DNA of 64,000 nt from assembly GCF_036884255.1 (NCBI RefSeq), contig NZ_CP145605.1:3224001-3288000 (forward strand). The letters are read 5' to 3'. The position numbers and the translations under genes were made by a program. How positions within the stretch are numbered: position 1 is the first letter of the stretch; each line of letters opens with the position of its first letter. This DNA is from Paenibacillus tundrae (GTDB lineage Bacteria > Bacillota > Bacilli > Paenibacillales > Paenibacillaceae). Positions 8,598 to 17,988 of this stretch are shown here, piece by piece. The notes below the pieces were generated by a model that was not told the origin of the DNA, did not search any database, and worked only from the letters and a program-made list of their open reading frames with translations.

Positions 8598-9323
8598 ATG
8601 AGTAAAGCATTGATCGTATGGGGCGGTTGGGATGGACACGAACCGGAGCAGGTAGCAGCCATTTTTGAACGTATTTTGAAGGAAGAGCAGTTCGAGGTTG
8701 AGGTGTCAGATACACTTGAGGCATATGCAGACGCTGAGAAGCTGCTTGGTCTTGATCTGATCGTACCGCTCTGGACAATGGGACAGATTGAACAAGAACT
8801 GGTCAACAACGTGTCTGCAGCAGTTCAGAGTGGTGTAGGCTTGGCGGGTCTCCATGGTGGGATGTGTGATGCATTCCGTAATAATGTAGATTGGCAGTTT
8901 ATGACGGGTGGCCAGTGGGTCGCACATCCAGGTAACGATGGGGTAGAGTACACCATCAATATGAAGCGTGGCTCAAGTCCACTGCTTGACCACATTGAAG
9001 ATTTTCAAGTAAAAACAGAGCAGTATTATCTTCATGTAGACCCTGCTGTAGAAGTATTAGCAACAACACGTTTTCCTATCGTTAATGGCCCTCACGCCGC
9101 AAATGGACCTGTAGACATGCCCGTCGTCTGGACGAAGCGCTGGGGAGCAGGGCGTGTATTCTATAATTCACTTGGACATCATGCCGATATCGTTGAGATG
9201 AAGCAGGTAACCGAGATGATGAGAAGTGGCTTCAAATGGACAGCCGCAGGAAAACAGCTTGCGAAGCAAAATAAAGATACGAAGACTGAAGTGTATACAG
9301 GTATGGCTGACAACCAAACGTAA
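8598..9323 (+). CDS. ThuA-like domain protein
   Basis: Protein of 241 residues with the class-I-glutamine-amidotransferase-like fold of the ThuA (trehalose utilization) family. The signs are a short b-strand start (KALIVWGGWDGHEP), the GLAGLHGGMCDAF turn and a C-terminal GAGRVFYNSLGHH, which is typical of ThuA proteins. The catalytic cysteine of true amidotransferases is not evident. ThuA proteins often sit beside Gfo/Idh/MocA dehydrogenases and take part in conversion of keto-sugars. A GTG at 8595 directly precedes the ATG at 8598; the ATG is used here, with a weak GAGTG-type ribosome site at 8585. Confidence 0.8.
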   Translation: MSKALIVWGGWDGHEPEQVAAIFERILKEEQFEVEVSDTLEAYADAEKLLGLDLIVPLWTMGQIEQELVNNVSAAVQSGVGLAGLHGGMCDAFRNNVDWQFMTGGQWVAHPGNDGVEYTINMKRGSSPLLDHIEDFQVKTEQYYLHVDPAVEVLATTRFPIVNGPHAANGPVDMPVVWTKRWGAGRVFYNSLGHHADIVEMKQVTEMMRSGFKWTAAGKQLAKQNKDTKTEVYTGMADNQT

Positions 9324-9387
9324 TTAGATTAAGGGACAATAGTAGACCCACTAACATGCTGGGTTATAACTAACGTGTATCAACCAT

Positions 9388-9401
9388 TTTAAGCGTTTAC
9401 G
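9388..9401. promoter_or_regulatory. Possible LacI-type operator before the second dehydrogenase gene
   Basis: TTTAAGCGTTTACG shares the CGTTTAC core of the site at 6152 and matches eight of the ten fixed positions of the cre pattern. It lies in a 150-base gap ahead of the 9474 gene, suggesting a second promoter in this cluster. Weak. Confidence 0.3.
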
Positions 9402-9473
9402 TATCAGAATAATCATATAAAAACATAATTTTATGTTGCCACATTTCTGTTCGATGGCGAAAGGAGCCCAAGT

Positions 9474-10580
9474 ATGAGCGTTATGAAAGTTGGCATTATT
9501 GGCTGTGGTAAAATCAGCGGCATTTATATGGAGAATTGTCATCGGTTTGACGTGCTTGAACTCGTGGCAGTTGCAGATCTAGATCAGAAGCGAGCTGAGG
9601 AACAAGCAGCAGCTTATCAAGTTCCCAAAGTGTATACGGTAGAAGAAATACTGGCAGATCCTGAGATTGAACTGATTATCAACCTGACTATTCCTTCCGT
9701 TCATGCGAATGTGTGTCTGCAAGCACTGGAAGCGGGCAAACATGTATATGTGGAGAAACCACTTGCGGTTACTCGTGAAGAAGGTCTTGCCGTACTAGAG
9801 ACAGCCAAAAGAAAAGGATTGTTGGTGGGCTGTGCACCCGAAACTTTCTTCGGATCAGGTATTCAAACTGCCCTTAAATTAGTTGAAGACGGTGTGATTG
9901 GCAAACCTGTTTCAGCAACAGCTTTCATGATGGGCAGAGGTCACGAGCACTGGCATCCGGATCCTGAGTTCTATTATGCATCAGGTGGCGGGCCGATGTT
10001 TGATATGGGACCGTACTATCTCACAGCACTGGTGCAACTTCTGGGTCCGATCTCAACTATTGCTGGTATGACGGGTAAAGCAATGAACGAACGGACAATT
10101 ACGAGTGAGAAAAAGCGAGGACAAACCATTCCTGTTGAGATTCCAACACATGTAACAGGCTTGCTGCAGTTCGAACAGGGCGCCATAGGTACACTCATTA
10201 CAAGCTTCGATGTGTTTGGGGGCAGTGTGCTGCCTCCAATTGAGATCTATGGAACGCATGGTACATTACAAGTACCTGACCCTAATACCTTCGGAGGTCC
10301 GGTTCGTTATAGACTTCTTGGAGAGCAAGAATGGACTGAGGTACCTCTACTGCCAGGATACCAGGAAAACACACGCGGAATTGGTGTCGCGGATATGGCA
10401 TATGCAGCGCATAGTGGCCGGGCACATCGAGCGAGCGGCGAGCTTGCGTACCATGTTTTAGAAGCCATGTGGGCATTCCATGATTCGTCGGATGACCAGA
10501 CATTCTATCAAATGAAAAGCACTTGTCAGCGTCCGGCTCCACTGCCGGAGAATCTTCCTCTCTACACGCTTGATCAATAA
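9474..10580 (+). CDS. Gfo/Idh/MocA family oxidoreductase
   Basis: Second dehydrogenase of the family in this cluster, 368 residues, with the Rossmann GIIGCGKISGIYMENC start and the conserved VEKPLAVT segment. After it come FMMGRGHEHWHPDPEF and GGGPMFDMGPYYLTALVQLLGP, where family members bind substrate. Similar proteins are often found with ThuA genes. The start has a clear AAAGGAG seven bases ahead. The 150-base gap upstream carries a possible operator, so it may be transcribed separately from the first two genes. Substrate unknown. Confidence 0.87.
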   Translation: MSVMKVGIIGCGKISGIYMENCHRFDVLELVAVADLDQKRAEEQAAAYQVPKVYTVEEILADPEIELIINLTIPSVHANVCLQALEAGKHVYVEKPLAVTREEGLAVLETAKRKGLLVGCAPETFFGSGIQTALKLVEDGVIGKPVSATAFMMGRGHEHWHPDPEFYYASGGGPMFDMGPYYLTALVQLLGPISTIAGMTGKAMNERTITSEKKRGQTIPVEIPTHVTGLLQFEQGAIGTLITSFDVFGGSVLPPIEIYGTHGTLQVPDPNTFGGPVRYRLLGEQEWTEVPLLPGYQENTRGIGVADMAYAAHSGRAHRASGELAYHVLEAMWAFHDSSDDQTFYQMKSTCQRPAPLPENLPLYTLDQ

Positions 10581-10600
10581 GTTTACTTATGTTAATAATT

Positions 10601-10640
10601 ACAGCCTGGTGTCCTTGTATAAAGGATTCCAGGCTGTTCC
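10601..10640 (+). terminator. Hairpin, probable terminator or attenuator
   Basis: ACAGCCTGG (10601-10609) pairs with CCAGGCTGT (10629-10637), and an inner TCCTT/AAGGA pair extends the stem. The tail is only moderately T-rich (TCCTGTTC), so termination may be partial. Confidence 0.5.
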
Positions 10641-10730
10641 TGTTCGTTGCGGTTAAGCAGGGTGACTTCATTCTGAACGAAATTTAAGCTACAATGGACA
10701 ATAATATAGAAATGAAAGAGGTAGGTAAGC

Positions 10731-11714
10731 ATGGTACGTTTCGGAGTCGTAGGCACCAACTGGATTACAGAAAGACTACTTGAGGCCGCAGCACAGGTGG
10801 AGGGCTTCACACTGACTGCTGTATACTCTCGAAGTGCTGAGAAAGCAGATGCATTTGCAGATCAATATAAGGCTGCACACCGATTCACGAATCTCGAAGA
10901 GATGGCAGCGAGTGATGAGATCGATGCCGTATATATCGCAACGCCTAATACATATCATGCGGAGCAGGCTGAGTTGTTTCTGAGAAATAAGAAGCATGTA
11001 TTGTGCGAGAAACCGCTAGCTGCAAATAGTGAAGAAGTTCGCCGATTAGTGGAGGCTGCTCGTGAATCCGGGGTTCTGTTAATGGAAGCGATGAAATCAA
11101 CACTAGTACCGGCATTCAAAACGGTTCAGTCGAACCTTCATAAAATTGGACCTGTTCGCAAGTATATCGCAGGATACTCCCAGTACTCTTCACGCTATGA
11201 CAAGTATAAGGAGGGCATTGTGCTAAATGCATTTAAGCCGGAGCTAGCTAATGGCGCACTTATGGATCTGGGCGTATATTGTCTATATCCATTGATTACG
11301 CTGTTTGGTGCCCCTAATCAAGTCCAATCCCAGGCGTATATGTTGGCATCTGGCGTGGATGGTCAAGGGAGTGTTATTCTGAATTATGATGAGATGGACG
11401 CGGTTGTAACCTATTCCAAAATCTCTAATTCACATGTGCCTACTGAGATTATGGGTGAACTCGGCAGTATTTTAATTGATAAAATTGGATCGCCCGAACA
11501 TGCCGAGATTCGATACAATGATGGTACGGTGGAAAAACTAGAAGCAGAGCAAAATTATCCAACGATGTTCTACGAAGTTCAAGAGTTCGTAAACCTCGTT
11601 GAAGCGGGTAAACTAGAATCGGAAATGAACACATATGAACGTTCCTATGAAACCATGTTAGTTATGGATCAAATCCGGAAACAAATCGGACTTGTTTTCC
11701 CAAATGATAAATAG
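10731..11714 (+). CDS. Gfo/Idh/MocA family oxidoreductase
   Basis: Third dehydrogenase of the family, 327 residues, a shorter subtype. It has VRFGVVGTNWITERLLEA at the nucleotide-binding start, the CEKPLAAN segment and ANGALMDLGVYCLYPL. This subtype resembles the dihydrodiol-dehydrogenase/YulF-like branch rather than inositol dehydrogenases. The Shine-Dalgarno is GAAAGAGG. It lies after the hairpin at 10601 and 19 bases before the epimerase-like gene, with which it probably forms a unit. The natural substrate is not known. Confidence 0.85.
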   Translation: MVRFGVVGTNWITERLLEAAAQVEGFTLTAVYSRSAEKADAFADQYKAAHRFTNLEEMAASDEIDAVYIATPNTYHAEQAELFLRNKKHVLCEKPLAANSEEVRRLVEAARESGVLLMEAMKSTLVPAFKTVQSNLHKIGPVRKYIAGYSQYSSRYDKYKEGIVLNAFKPELANGALMDLGVYCLYPLITLFGAPNQVQSQAYMLASGVDGQGSVILNYDEMDAVVTYSKISNSHVPTEIMGELGSILIDKIGSPEHAEIRYNDGTVEKLEAEQNYPTMFYEVQEFVNLVEAGKLESEMNTYERSYETMLVMDQIRKQIGLVFPNDK

Positions 11715-11733
11715 GTAGAAGGAGGGTTACCGG

Positions 11734-12627
11734 ATGCAAAAGGTATTAATTCTTGGGGGCACACGCTTCTTCGGCAAACGTCTGGTGGATCACTTGCTGT
11801 GGGAAGGTAAATCACAGATCACAGTGGCAACTCGGGGCAAAACGCGTGTGGATTTCGGAAGTGAAGTGAACCGGATTAAGATGGATCGGGAAGATCCACA
11901 ATCTTTGGCAAAGGTTGCTCAAACAGACCAGTGGGATGTGGTGTATGACAATATTTGTTTTTCACCCAATGCTGCCAAATCGGCATGTGAAGCATTCGCT
12001 GGTCGAACCAAAAGATATGTTCTAACATCTACACTCTCTGTGTACGGTGATCCTAAACCGGGATTTACAGAGGATGACTTTGATCCATACACTTACCCGC
12101 TGCAATATGGGAATCATGAACAGTTTTCTTATGGGGAAGGCAAACGTCTTGCTGAGGCTGTATTTTTCCAAGAAGCCGAGTTTCCGGTTGTTGCCATGCG
12201 AATTCCGATTGTGTTAGGGATTGATGATTATACAAGACGACTGCATTTTCATATTGAACATGTGCAAAAGGGAAAACCGATTGGCATGCCGAATCCGGAA
12301 GCCGAGATTGGATTCATTAATTCCACGGAAGCGGCTAGATTCCTCGCCTGGCTTGGACATACTTCCATTACTGGGCCGGTTAATGCTGGCTCACAAGGAG
12401 CGATTAAATTATCAGAAATGATGAAGCTAATTGAATCCGTAACGGGGATGCAGTCCCAGATTCTATCTGAGACAGGTAAGGAAGATATGTCACCTTTTGG
12501 CATAAGTGAATCGTGGACGATGAGTACAGATAAGGCTGAACAAGCAGGTTATACGTTTGAATCATTGATGGACTGGTTTCCTGGTCTCGTTCGTGAAGTG
12601 GCTCTGGCTCTACAATCTGAGAGTTAA
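11734..12627 (+). CDS. NAD-dependent epimerase/dehydratase family protein
   Basis: Atypical extended short-chain dehydrogenase, 297 residues, beginning with VLILGGTRFFGKRL. GGTRFFG is the glycine-rich nucleotide-binding motif seen in the CSP41-like/isoflavone-reductase-like branch. The usual catalytic YxxxK is represented by SYGEGKRLAEA at about residue 130, where Tyr and Lys are four residues apart. The Shine-Dalgarno is GAAGGAGGG. Its position directly behind a Gfo/Idh/MocA gene suggests sugar or sugar-nucleotide chemistry, but neither substrate nor reaction is clear. Confidence 0.78.
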   Translation: MQKVLILGGTRFFGKRLVDHLLWEGKSQITVATRGKTRVDFGSEVNRIKMDREDPQSLAKVAQTDQWDVVYDNICFSPNAAKSACEAFAGRTKRYVLTSTLSVYGDPKPGFTEDDFDPYTYPLQYGNHEQFSYGEGKRLAEAVFFQEAEFPVVAMRIPIVLGIDDYTRRLHFHIEHVQKGKPIGMPNPEAEIGFINSTEAARFLAWLGHTSITGPVNAGSQGAIKLSEMMKLIESVTGMQSQILSETGKEDMSPFGISESWTMSTDKAEQAGYTFESLMDWFPGLVREVALALQSES

Positions 12628-12653
12628 TTACATCCTTCTTTTTTCACCGCCTA

Positions 12654-12681
12654 TTGCATATCCTGAAATACCGAGTATAAT
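12654..12681 (+). promoter_or_regulatory. Sigma-A type promoter
   Basis: TTGCAT (12654-12659) and TATAAT (12676-12681) with a 16-base spacer lie 36 bases ahead of the start codon of the 12718 gene. Confidence 0.65.
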
Positions 12682-12717
12682 ACTTGGTAAACAGAAGAAA
12701 AGGGGATGCAATAAACG

Positions 12718-13068
12718 ATGAAAACACATGCTGAATTGAACTCGCTTCTTGTTGACGATTATCTGGATCTCCTGAATATGGCTAAGCAATTAGGGGATAT
12801 GGAATGGGAACAATCCATTCTAGCTGCATTGAAAGAAGAAGTCGAAGCTAATCGCCATCTGGATTCTATGGAAGTAAGACATGATCTATGGATGCAGTTT
12901 GAAGATATAAATGAGCAGATGCACGCGTTGTTAATCCAGTTAAAGCATGCAGAGGATGCTGAGGATAAAGAACAGATTATCGAGTCGATCTGGGGACTGA
13001 AAGTGGATCGTACTGCGATTACGCGCAAGCTTGAGACGATGAGCAGGTCTAAATCCGGTCAATCATAA
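12718..13068 (+). CDS. Small helical protein of unknown function
   Basis: Conserved-looking 116-residue protein without a recognised domain. It is almost entirely charged and helical in character, with heptad-like leucines (MHALLIQLKHAEDAEDKEQI), and no membrane segment or signal peptide. It has its own promoter (12654-12681), an AAAAGGGG ribosome site and a terminator right behind it, so it is monocistronic. This complete transcription unit is the main reason to call it a real gene. A cytoplasmic coiled-coil protein is all that can be said. Confidence 0.7.
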   Translation: MKTHAELNSLLVDDYLDLLNMAKQLGDMEWEQSILAALKEEVEANRHLDSMEVRHDLWMQFEDINEQMHALLIQLKHAEDAEDKEQIIESIWGLKVDRTAITRKLETMSRSKSGQS

Positions 13069-13107
13069 TCACTTCATTTTCATAATAAAATAAAAATAAT
13101 ATACGTG

Positions 13108-13151
13108 AGCCCACTTGCTTCCTTCTATGGAGATATGCAAGTGGGCTTTTA
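13108..13151 (+). terminator. Rho-independent terminator
   Basis: AGCCCACTTGC (13108-13118) pairs perfectly with GCAAGTGGGCT (13137-13147), followed by TTTT. Confidence 0.85.
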
Positions 13152-13297
13152 TATTGATTGAAGTTGTGTAGAAGCATGAAATGGATTACTGAACGGTTAT
13201 TAGTTGTTCGCTTAGGGTTATTTTGATAATGTATGTATAAGATATACAAGATACGTATGGTTTCTAACGATAACGAAGATGAGTGGGTTGAGCACAC

Positions 13298-14242
13298 ATG
13301 GGAATAGATCTGGAGAAACAGCGACTAAGTATAGAAGCAGCCAAATTGTATTATCAGTCTGATTATAGCCAACAGGATATTGCGGTCAGGCTCGGTGTAT
13401 CACGTCCGACCGTATCTCGACTATTGCAGTATGCCAAAGACCGGGGTTATGTCCGGATTGAGATTATGGATCCTTTAGAGGATATCGATATTATTGCTGG
13501 GGAATTAAAAGCTAAATATGATCTCGAAACAGCGCTAGTATGTTTCGCACCTCTGAAGAGCGATGATGAAATCCAGAAGCAGATCAGCAAGAGAGCTGCT
13601 GATTATCTTCAGGACACTGTTCAAGATGCGGATATTATTGGTGTAACGTGGGGAACAACGATGCATGCTGTCGCTCGCCAGCTTCGTCCTAAACAGGTGA
13701 AGGGCGTAGAGGTTGTTCAGTTAAAGGGAGGCGTCAGTCACTCGCATGTGAATACCTATGCAGCTGATATCGTACATCTATTTGCGGAAGCTTTCCATAC
13801 TGTGCCTCGATATCTGCCCCTACCTGTGATCTTTGATTCTATCGAAGTGAAGAACATGGTGGAAGCTGATCGACATATCGGTAGAATTGTAGAGCTTGGC
13901 CGGCAAGCGAATATCGCCATTTTTACGGTGGGCACAGTGAAGGAAGATGCACTTTTGTTCAAACTCGGTTACTTCAGTGAAGAGGAGCAGCAACTGTTGA
14001 TACATACAGGAGCGGGTGATATTTGCTCTCGTTTCTTTGATAGTGAAGGCCAATTAATCAGTGAAGAGATCAATAGCAGAACAGTAGGTATCGACCTGTC
14101 TGAGCTCAAAAATAAGGAGAAATCCATTCTTGTCGCAGGTGGCCAACGCAAAATTGAAGCAATTCATGCCGCACTCCAAGGCCAGTATGCAAACATTCTA
14201 GTTACGGATCAGTACACAGCCCAAGCTTTGCTGCGTCTCTAA
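13298..14242 (+). CDS. deoR: DeoR/SorC-type deoxyribonucleoside regulator
   Basis: Transcriptional repressor of the SorC/DeoR sugar-binding family, 314 residues, the same size as B. subtilis DeoR (313). A Sigma-70-r4-like helix-turn-helix lies near residues 22-45 (YSQQDIAVRLGVSRPTVSRL). It is followed by the sugar-phosphate-binding domain (DIIGVTWGTTMHAVARQL, then GDICSRFFDSEG). It precedes the deo genes in the same orientation, as in B. subtilis deoR-dra-nupC-pdp. There the repressor is released by deoxyribose-5-phosphate. A TGAAC-N4-GTTCA operator lies in front of deoC. The ribosome site is poor. Confidence 0.85.
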   Translation: MGIDLEKQRLSIEAAKLYYQSDYSQQDIAVRLGVSRPTVSRLLQYAKDRGYVRIEIMDPLEDIDIIAGELKAKYDLETALVCFAPLKSDDEIQKQISKRAADYLQDTVQDADIIGVTWGTTMHAVARQLRPKQVKGVEVVQLKGGVSHSHVNTYAADIVHLFAEAFHTVPRYLPLPVIFDSIEVKNMVEADRHIGRIVELGRQANIAIFTVGTVKEDALLFKLGYFSEEEQQLLIHTGAGDICSRFFDSEGQLISEEINSRTVGIDLSELKNKEKSILVAGGQRKIEAIHAALQGQYANILVTDQYTAQALLRL

Positions 14243-14255
14243 TTGGAAGAGTGAC

Positions 14256-14287
14256 AACATCTGCCATGTTCTCATGGCGGATGTTTT
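14256..14287 (+). terminator. Rho-independent terminator after deoR
   Basis: AACATCTGCCATG pairs with CATGGCGGATGTT across a TTCT loop, followed by TTG. It separates deoR from the deo operon. Confidence 0.75.
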
Positions 14288-14373
14288 GCTGTGTAGAGCG
14301 AAAGCTAAGATGTGCAGTAATTGGGTAAGTACAAGAATTAGTTATAACTCAGTAGTGCTTCATTCGCACATCG

Positions 14374-14387
14374 TGAACAAAAGTTCA
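14374..14387. promoter_or_regulatory. DeoR operator
   Basis: TGAACAAAAGTTCA is a perfect 5+4+5 dyad and closely resembles the B. subtilis DeoR palindrome (ATTGAACAAAATTTCAAT, from memory). A lone half site ATGTTCAT follows at 14403-14410, as in B. subtilis, where a half site downstream of the palindrome helps binding. It lies about 85 bases before deoC. Confidence 0.72.
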
Positions 14388-14459
14388 GTTTGATTATTAC
14401 ATATGTTCATGTTAGTGTAGGATATAGAATACATCGTTTATATAAAGGGAGAGATATGA

Positions 14460-15134
14460 ATGACTACACCACAATTAGCTAAAATGATCGACCACACTTT
14501 GCTTCGTGCAGACGCTACACAGAGCGAGATGGTTAAACTGACAGAAGAAGCAAAACAATATCAATTTGCATCCGTATGTGTGAATCCAGGTTGGGTTGCT
14601 TATGCTGCTGAACAATTAAAAGGTACAGGCGTTGATATCTGTACTGTTATTGGTTTCCCTTTGGGAGCTTCTACTTCTGAAACAAAAGCATTCGAAACGA
14701 CAGATGCCATTGCTAAAGGTGCAACAGAAGTGGATATGGTCATTAACATTAGCGCATTGAAAGACGATAAAGACGATTACGTTGAGCAAGATATTCGTGC
14801 AGTGGTTGAAGCGGCCGCAGGTAAAGCTTTGGTCAAAGTTATTATCGAAACTTGCCTGTTGACTGATGATGAAAAAGTCCGTGCATGTGAAGCAGCTGTA
14901 AGAGCTGGAGCTGACTTCGTCAAAACATCAACTGGATTCTCTACTGGTGGAGCAACGCCTGAGGATATCGCTTTGATGCGTCGTACGGTAGGTCCAGATG
15001 TAGGCGTGAAGGCGTCGGGTGGTGTTCGTAGCCTCGAAGACATGCAAAAAATGATCGAAGCAGGCGCAACACGAATTGGCGCAAGCTCTGGCGTTAAAAT
15101 CATGCAAGGTGGACAATCTACTGCTTCGTATTAA
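14460..15134 (+). CDS. deoC: Deoxyribose-phosphate aldolase
   Basis: Cleaves 2-deoxyribose-5-phosphate to acetaldehyde and glyceraldehyde-3-phosphate. 224 residues, the normal length. Family motifs are complete: [11 protein letters not shown] at the start, GFPLGAS, the catalytic [15 protein letters not shown] with the Schiff-base lysine, and [11 protein letters not shown] with the second lysine. The start has AAAGGGAGAG ahead of the ATG. It is the first gene of the deo operon behind the DeoR operator. Confidence 0.95.
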   Translation: MTTPQLAKMIDHTLLRADATQSEMVKLTEEAKQYQFASVCVNPGWVAYAAEQLKGTGVDICTVIGFPLGASTSETKAFETTDAIAKGATEVDMVINISALKDDKDDYVEQDIRAVVEAAAGKALVKVIIETCLLTDDEKVRACEAAVRAGADFVKTSTGFSTGGATPEDIALMRRTVGPDVGVKASGGVRSLEDMQKMIEAGATRIGASSGVKIMQGGQSTASY

Positions 15135-15147
15135 TCAAAACGGAATC

Positions 15148-15312
15148 TCATTTCGTTGTATGTTATCTGTATTACAGTTTAACGAAGTGATGTAAACGAA
15201 TTGAGCTTGTCTTGAATGCCCGCATATCATTGTTTTTACAAGCTTATGCGGGTTAGATGGACAGGACACATAAAATACAGCAATTCATAGTGATGTATTG
15301 AAAGCGCTTTAT
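15148..15312 (+). promoter_or_regulatory. Structured deoC-nupC spacer with two folds and a cre-like site
   Basis: The 279-base gap holds three things. TCATTTCGTT (15148-15157) pairs with AACGAAGTGA (15181-15190). AGCTTGT (15204-15210) pairs with ACAAGCT (15238-15244), while CCCGCATA (15219-15226) pairs with TATGCGGG (15245-15252), an arrangement that would form an H-type pseudoknot with abutting stems. TGAAAGCGCTTTAT (15299-15312) is a good CcpA cre candidate. A T-rich tract then leads to nupC. Confidence 0.5.
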
Positions 15313-15413
15313 TCTTTTTTCGGAAAATTTATTTCATTTTCATTACAATCCATGAACAGAAACCTTTGAGCTGATTGCACAACTGGCTTAACTACCTTCA
15401 AAGGAGAGATTAC

Positions 15414-16604
15414 ATGAAATTTCTAATCGCCATACTCGGCTTACTTGTTGTTTTTGGGCTGGCTTATATCGCCAGCAACGGGAAGAAACAGATTCGATAC
15501 CGACCGCTTGCGGTAATGATTGTTTTACAGATTATACTGGCATACTTCTTGCTAAATACAGCGGCGGGTACGTTTCTCGTCGGTAAATTCTCTACTGCTT
15601 TTAAGGCATTGTTGGATTATGCGAATGAGGGAATCGCGTTTGTATTCGGTGACTTAGTAACCATTGGAGCAGATGGTGGAAGTGGTCCGTTCTTTTTGAC
15701 CGTGCTCATGCCGATTGTGGTCATCTCTGCCTTGATTGGGATATTACAGTATATCCGAATCTTGCCTTTTGTTATAAAATATATTGGTCTGGTATTAAGC
15801 AAAATCAACGGAATGGGCAAACTGGAATCATATAACGCGGTTGCTTCGGCTATTCTAGGGCAATCTGAAGTGTTCATATCCGTAAAAAAACAAATTGGGT
15901 TACTGCCGAAACATCGGCTGTATACTTTATGTGCCTCAGCGATGTCCACGGTATCGATGTCCATTGTCGGTGCCTATATGACGATGATTGATCCGAAATA
16001 TGTAGTGACGGCATTAGTGCTCAACTTATTTGGCGGTTTTATCATTGCTTCTATTGTGAACCCTTATCAGGTTACACCGGAAGAAGATATATTGGAGGTT
16101 CAGGAAGAGGAGAAGCAATCGTTCTTCGAAATGCTAGGTGAGTACATTCTAGATGGATTCAAGGTAGCCATAGTGGTTGCTGCGATGCTCATCGGTTTTG
16201 TCGCGTTAATCGCCTTAATTAATGGTATTTTCAGTGCGGTGCTCGGTATTTCATTCCAGGAACTGCTCGGTTATGTGTTTGCACCCTTTGCCTTTGTTAT
16301 GGGGATCCCTTGGAAAGAGGCGATTCAAGCGGGAAGTATTATGGCAACGAAAATGGTATCCAATGAATTCGTCGCAATGCTTAGCCTTAGTAGTCAGACA
16401 GCATTGTCCGAGAGAACTACCGGAATCGTGTCTGTCTTCCTCGTATCGTTCGCCAATTTCTCTTCCATCGGTATTATTGCCGGTGCGGTTAAAGGACTTC
16501 ATGAGAAACAAGGTAATGTGGTGGCCCGCTTCGGTCTGAAGCTGCTTTATGGTGCATCGCTTGTCAGCGTGCTGTCTGCGATCATCACTGGACTGTACTT
16601 GTAA
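15414..16604 (+). CDS. nupC: Concentrative nucleoside transporter, NupC type
   Basis: Cation-coupled nucleoside uptake permease of the CNT family, 396 residues from the ATG at 15414, which follows AAAGGAGAG. The open frame extends upstream to 15375 but without a ribosome site. The protein is hydrophobic, with about nine or ten membrane segments from residue 2 on. It carries the CNT motifs [13 protein letters not shown] and, near the end, [15 protein letters not shown]. It lies between deoC and deoB and supplies nucleosides to the phosphorylases of the operon. A cre-like site lies about 100 bases upstream. Confidence 0.9.
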   Translation: MKFLIAILGLLVVFGLAYIASNGKKQIRYRPLAVMIVLQIILAYFLLNTAAGTFLVGKFSTAFKALLDYANEGIAFVFGDLVTIGADGGSGPFFLTVLMPIVVISALIGILQYIRILPFVIKYIGLVLSKINGMGKLESYNAVASAILGQSEVFISVKKQIGLLPKHRLYTLCASAMSTVSMSIVGAYMTMIDPKYVVTALVLNLFGGFIIASIVNPYQVTPEEDILEVQEEEKQSFFEMLGEYILDGFKVAIVVAAMLIGFVALIALINGIFSAVLGISFQELLGYVFAPFAFVMGIPWKEAIQAGSIMATKMVSNEFVAMLSLSSQTALSERTTGIVSVFLVSFANFSSIGIIAGAVKGLHEKQGNVVARFGLKLLYGASLVSVLSAIITGLYL

Positions 16605-16633
16605 GCTGGATTATTGGAAGGAGTGCTTCATTC

Positions 16634-17812
16634 ATGTCAACATTCAAAAGAGTACATCTAATCGTTATGGATTCTGTAGGAATCGGCGAAGCGCCGGATG
16701 CAGCAGATTTTGATGATTTTGATGTAGATACGTTCGGTCACATTGCACGTGAACGCGGAGGTCTGAAGATGCCACATATGGCGAGTCTTGGACTATCTAA
16801 CATCAAAGAAATCGAGGGTATTCCTGTAGCGGCTGCGCCTAAAGCGTATTACACCAAAATGCAGGAAGCATCCAAAGGTAAGGATACCATGACAGGTCAC
16901 TGGGAGATCATGGGCTTGTATATTGATACACCTTTCCGTGTGTTTGAAAATGGGTTCCCGGATGAGCTGATTCAGCGCATTGAAGAAAAAACAGGTCGTA
17001 AAGTGATTGGCAACAAACCTGCGAGCGGCACGGAAATTCTGGATGAATTAGGTGCTGAGCATGTTGAAACGGGCGCACTGATCGTATACACGTCGGCAGA
17101 CTCGGTACTGCAAATTGCAGCGCACGAAGATGTCGTTCCTTTGAAGGAACTGTATGAGATCTGTGAGTTCTGCCGTGAAATCACGCTGGAAGATCCGTAC
17201 ATGCTGGGTCGTATTATTGCACGTCCTTTCGTAGGTGAAGAAGGTGACTGGAAACGGACAGCGAACCGTCATGACTATGCGCTCAAACCATTTGGTCGTA
17301 CCGTAATGAATGAGTTGAAAGATGGCGGGTTTGATGTTATCGCTCTTGGTAAAATCGCAGATATCTATGATGGTGAGGGTGTAACCAAATCTGTTCGTAC
17401 CGTCTCTAATATGGATGGAATGGACAAGTTGTCCGAAACGATGGACGAGGAGTTCACGGGTCTGAGCTTCTTGAATCTGGTAGATTTCGATGCGCTATAT
17501 GGTCACCGTCGTGATCCACAAGGGTATGCACAGGCCCTTGAAGATTATGATGCACGTCTTCCAGAGATCTTTGCAAAAATGACAAACGACGATCTGCTGC
17601 TGATTACAGCCGACCATGGTAACGATCCAACATACCGTGGTACAGACCACACGCGTGAATATGTACCATTGCTGGCATACTCCCCACGTTTCAGTGAGGG
17701 GAAACAGCTTGACCTACGCAGTACCTTTGCAGACCTTGGTGCAAGCGTAGCGGAGAACTTTGGTGTGAAAATGCCTGAGTATGGTACAAGCTTCTTGAAA
17801 GATCTGAAGTAA
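16634..17812 (+). CDS. deoB: Phosphopentomutase
   Basis: Interconverts (deoxy)ribose-1-phosphate and -5-phosphate, linking the nucleoside phosphorylases to DeoC. 392 residues, typical length. It belongs to the alkaline-phosphatase superfamily. The metal and phosphate sites are visible: [11 protein letters not shown] near the start, [12 protein letters not shown] with the phosphorylated threonine, and [18 protein letters not shown] near the C-terminus. The Shine-Dalgarno GGAAGGAG lies 11 bases ahead of the ATG, and the gap from nupC is 29 bases. Confidence 0.95.
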   Translation: MSTFKRVHLIVMDSVGIGEAPDAADFDDFDVDTFGHIARERGGLKMPHMASLGLSNIKEIEGIPVAAAPKAYYTKMQEASKGKDTMTGHWEIMGLYIDTPFRVFENGFPDELIQRIEEKTGRKVIGNKPASGTEILDELGAEHVETGALIVYTSADSVLQIAAHEDVVPLKELYEICEFCREITLEDPYMLGRIIARPFVGEEGDWKRTANRHDYALKPFGRTVMNELKDGGFDVIALGKIADIYDGEGVTKSVRTVSNMDGMDKLSETMDEEFTGLSFLNLVDFDALYGHRRDPQGYAQALEDYDARLPEIFAKMTNDDLLLITADHGNDPTYRGTDHTREYVPLLAYSPRFSEGKQLDLRSTFADLGASVAENFGVKMPEYGTSFLKDLK

Positions 17813-17905
17813 GTACGTAGAGGTTGCACTAACGGATCTATGAAATGATTCTAACTTGGTCGAGAATTCGACAAACGCATGACTTTGAAGTGCAAACCAT
17901 GGTCA

Positions 17906-17938
17906 GGGATCGGGGTAAGGGACAGTTACTCCGGTTCC
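17906..17938 (+). other. RNA hairpin between deoB and deoD
   Basis: GGGATCGGGGTAA (17906-17918) can pair over all 13 positions, with three G-U wobbles, with TTACTCCGGTTCC (17926-17938) around a seven-base loop. No T-run follows, so it is not a standard terminator; an mRNA-processing or stabilising element is possible. Confidence 0.4.
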
Positions 17939-17988
17939 TCGTCCATTATATAGACGGACGTATATAACACATTGGAGGAGATTATTCT

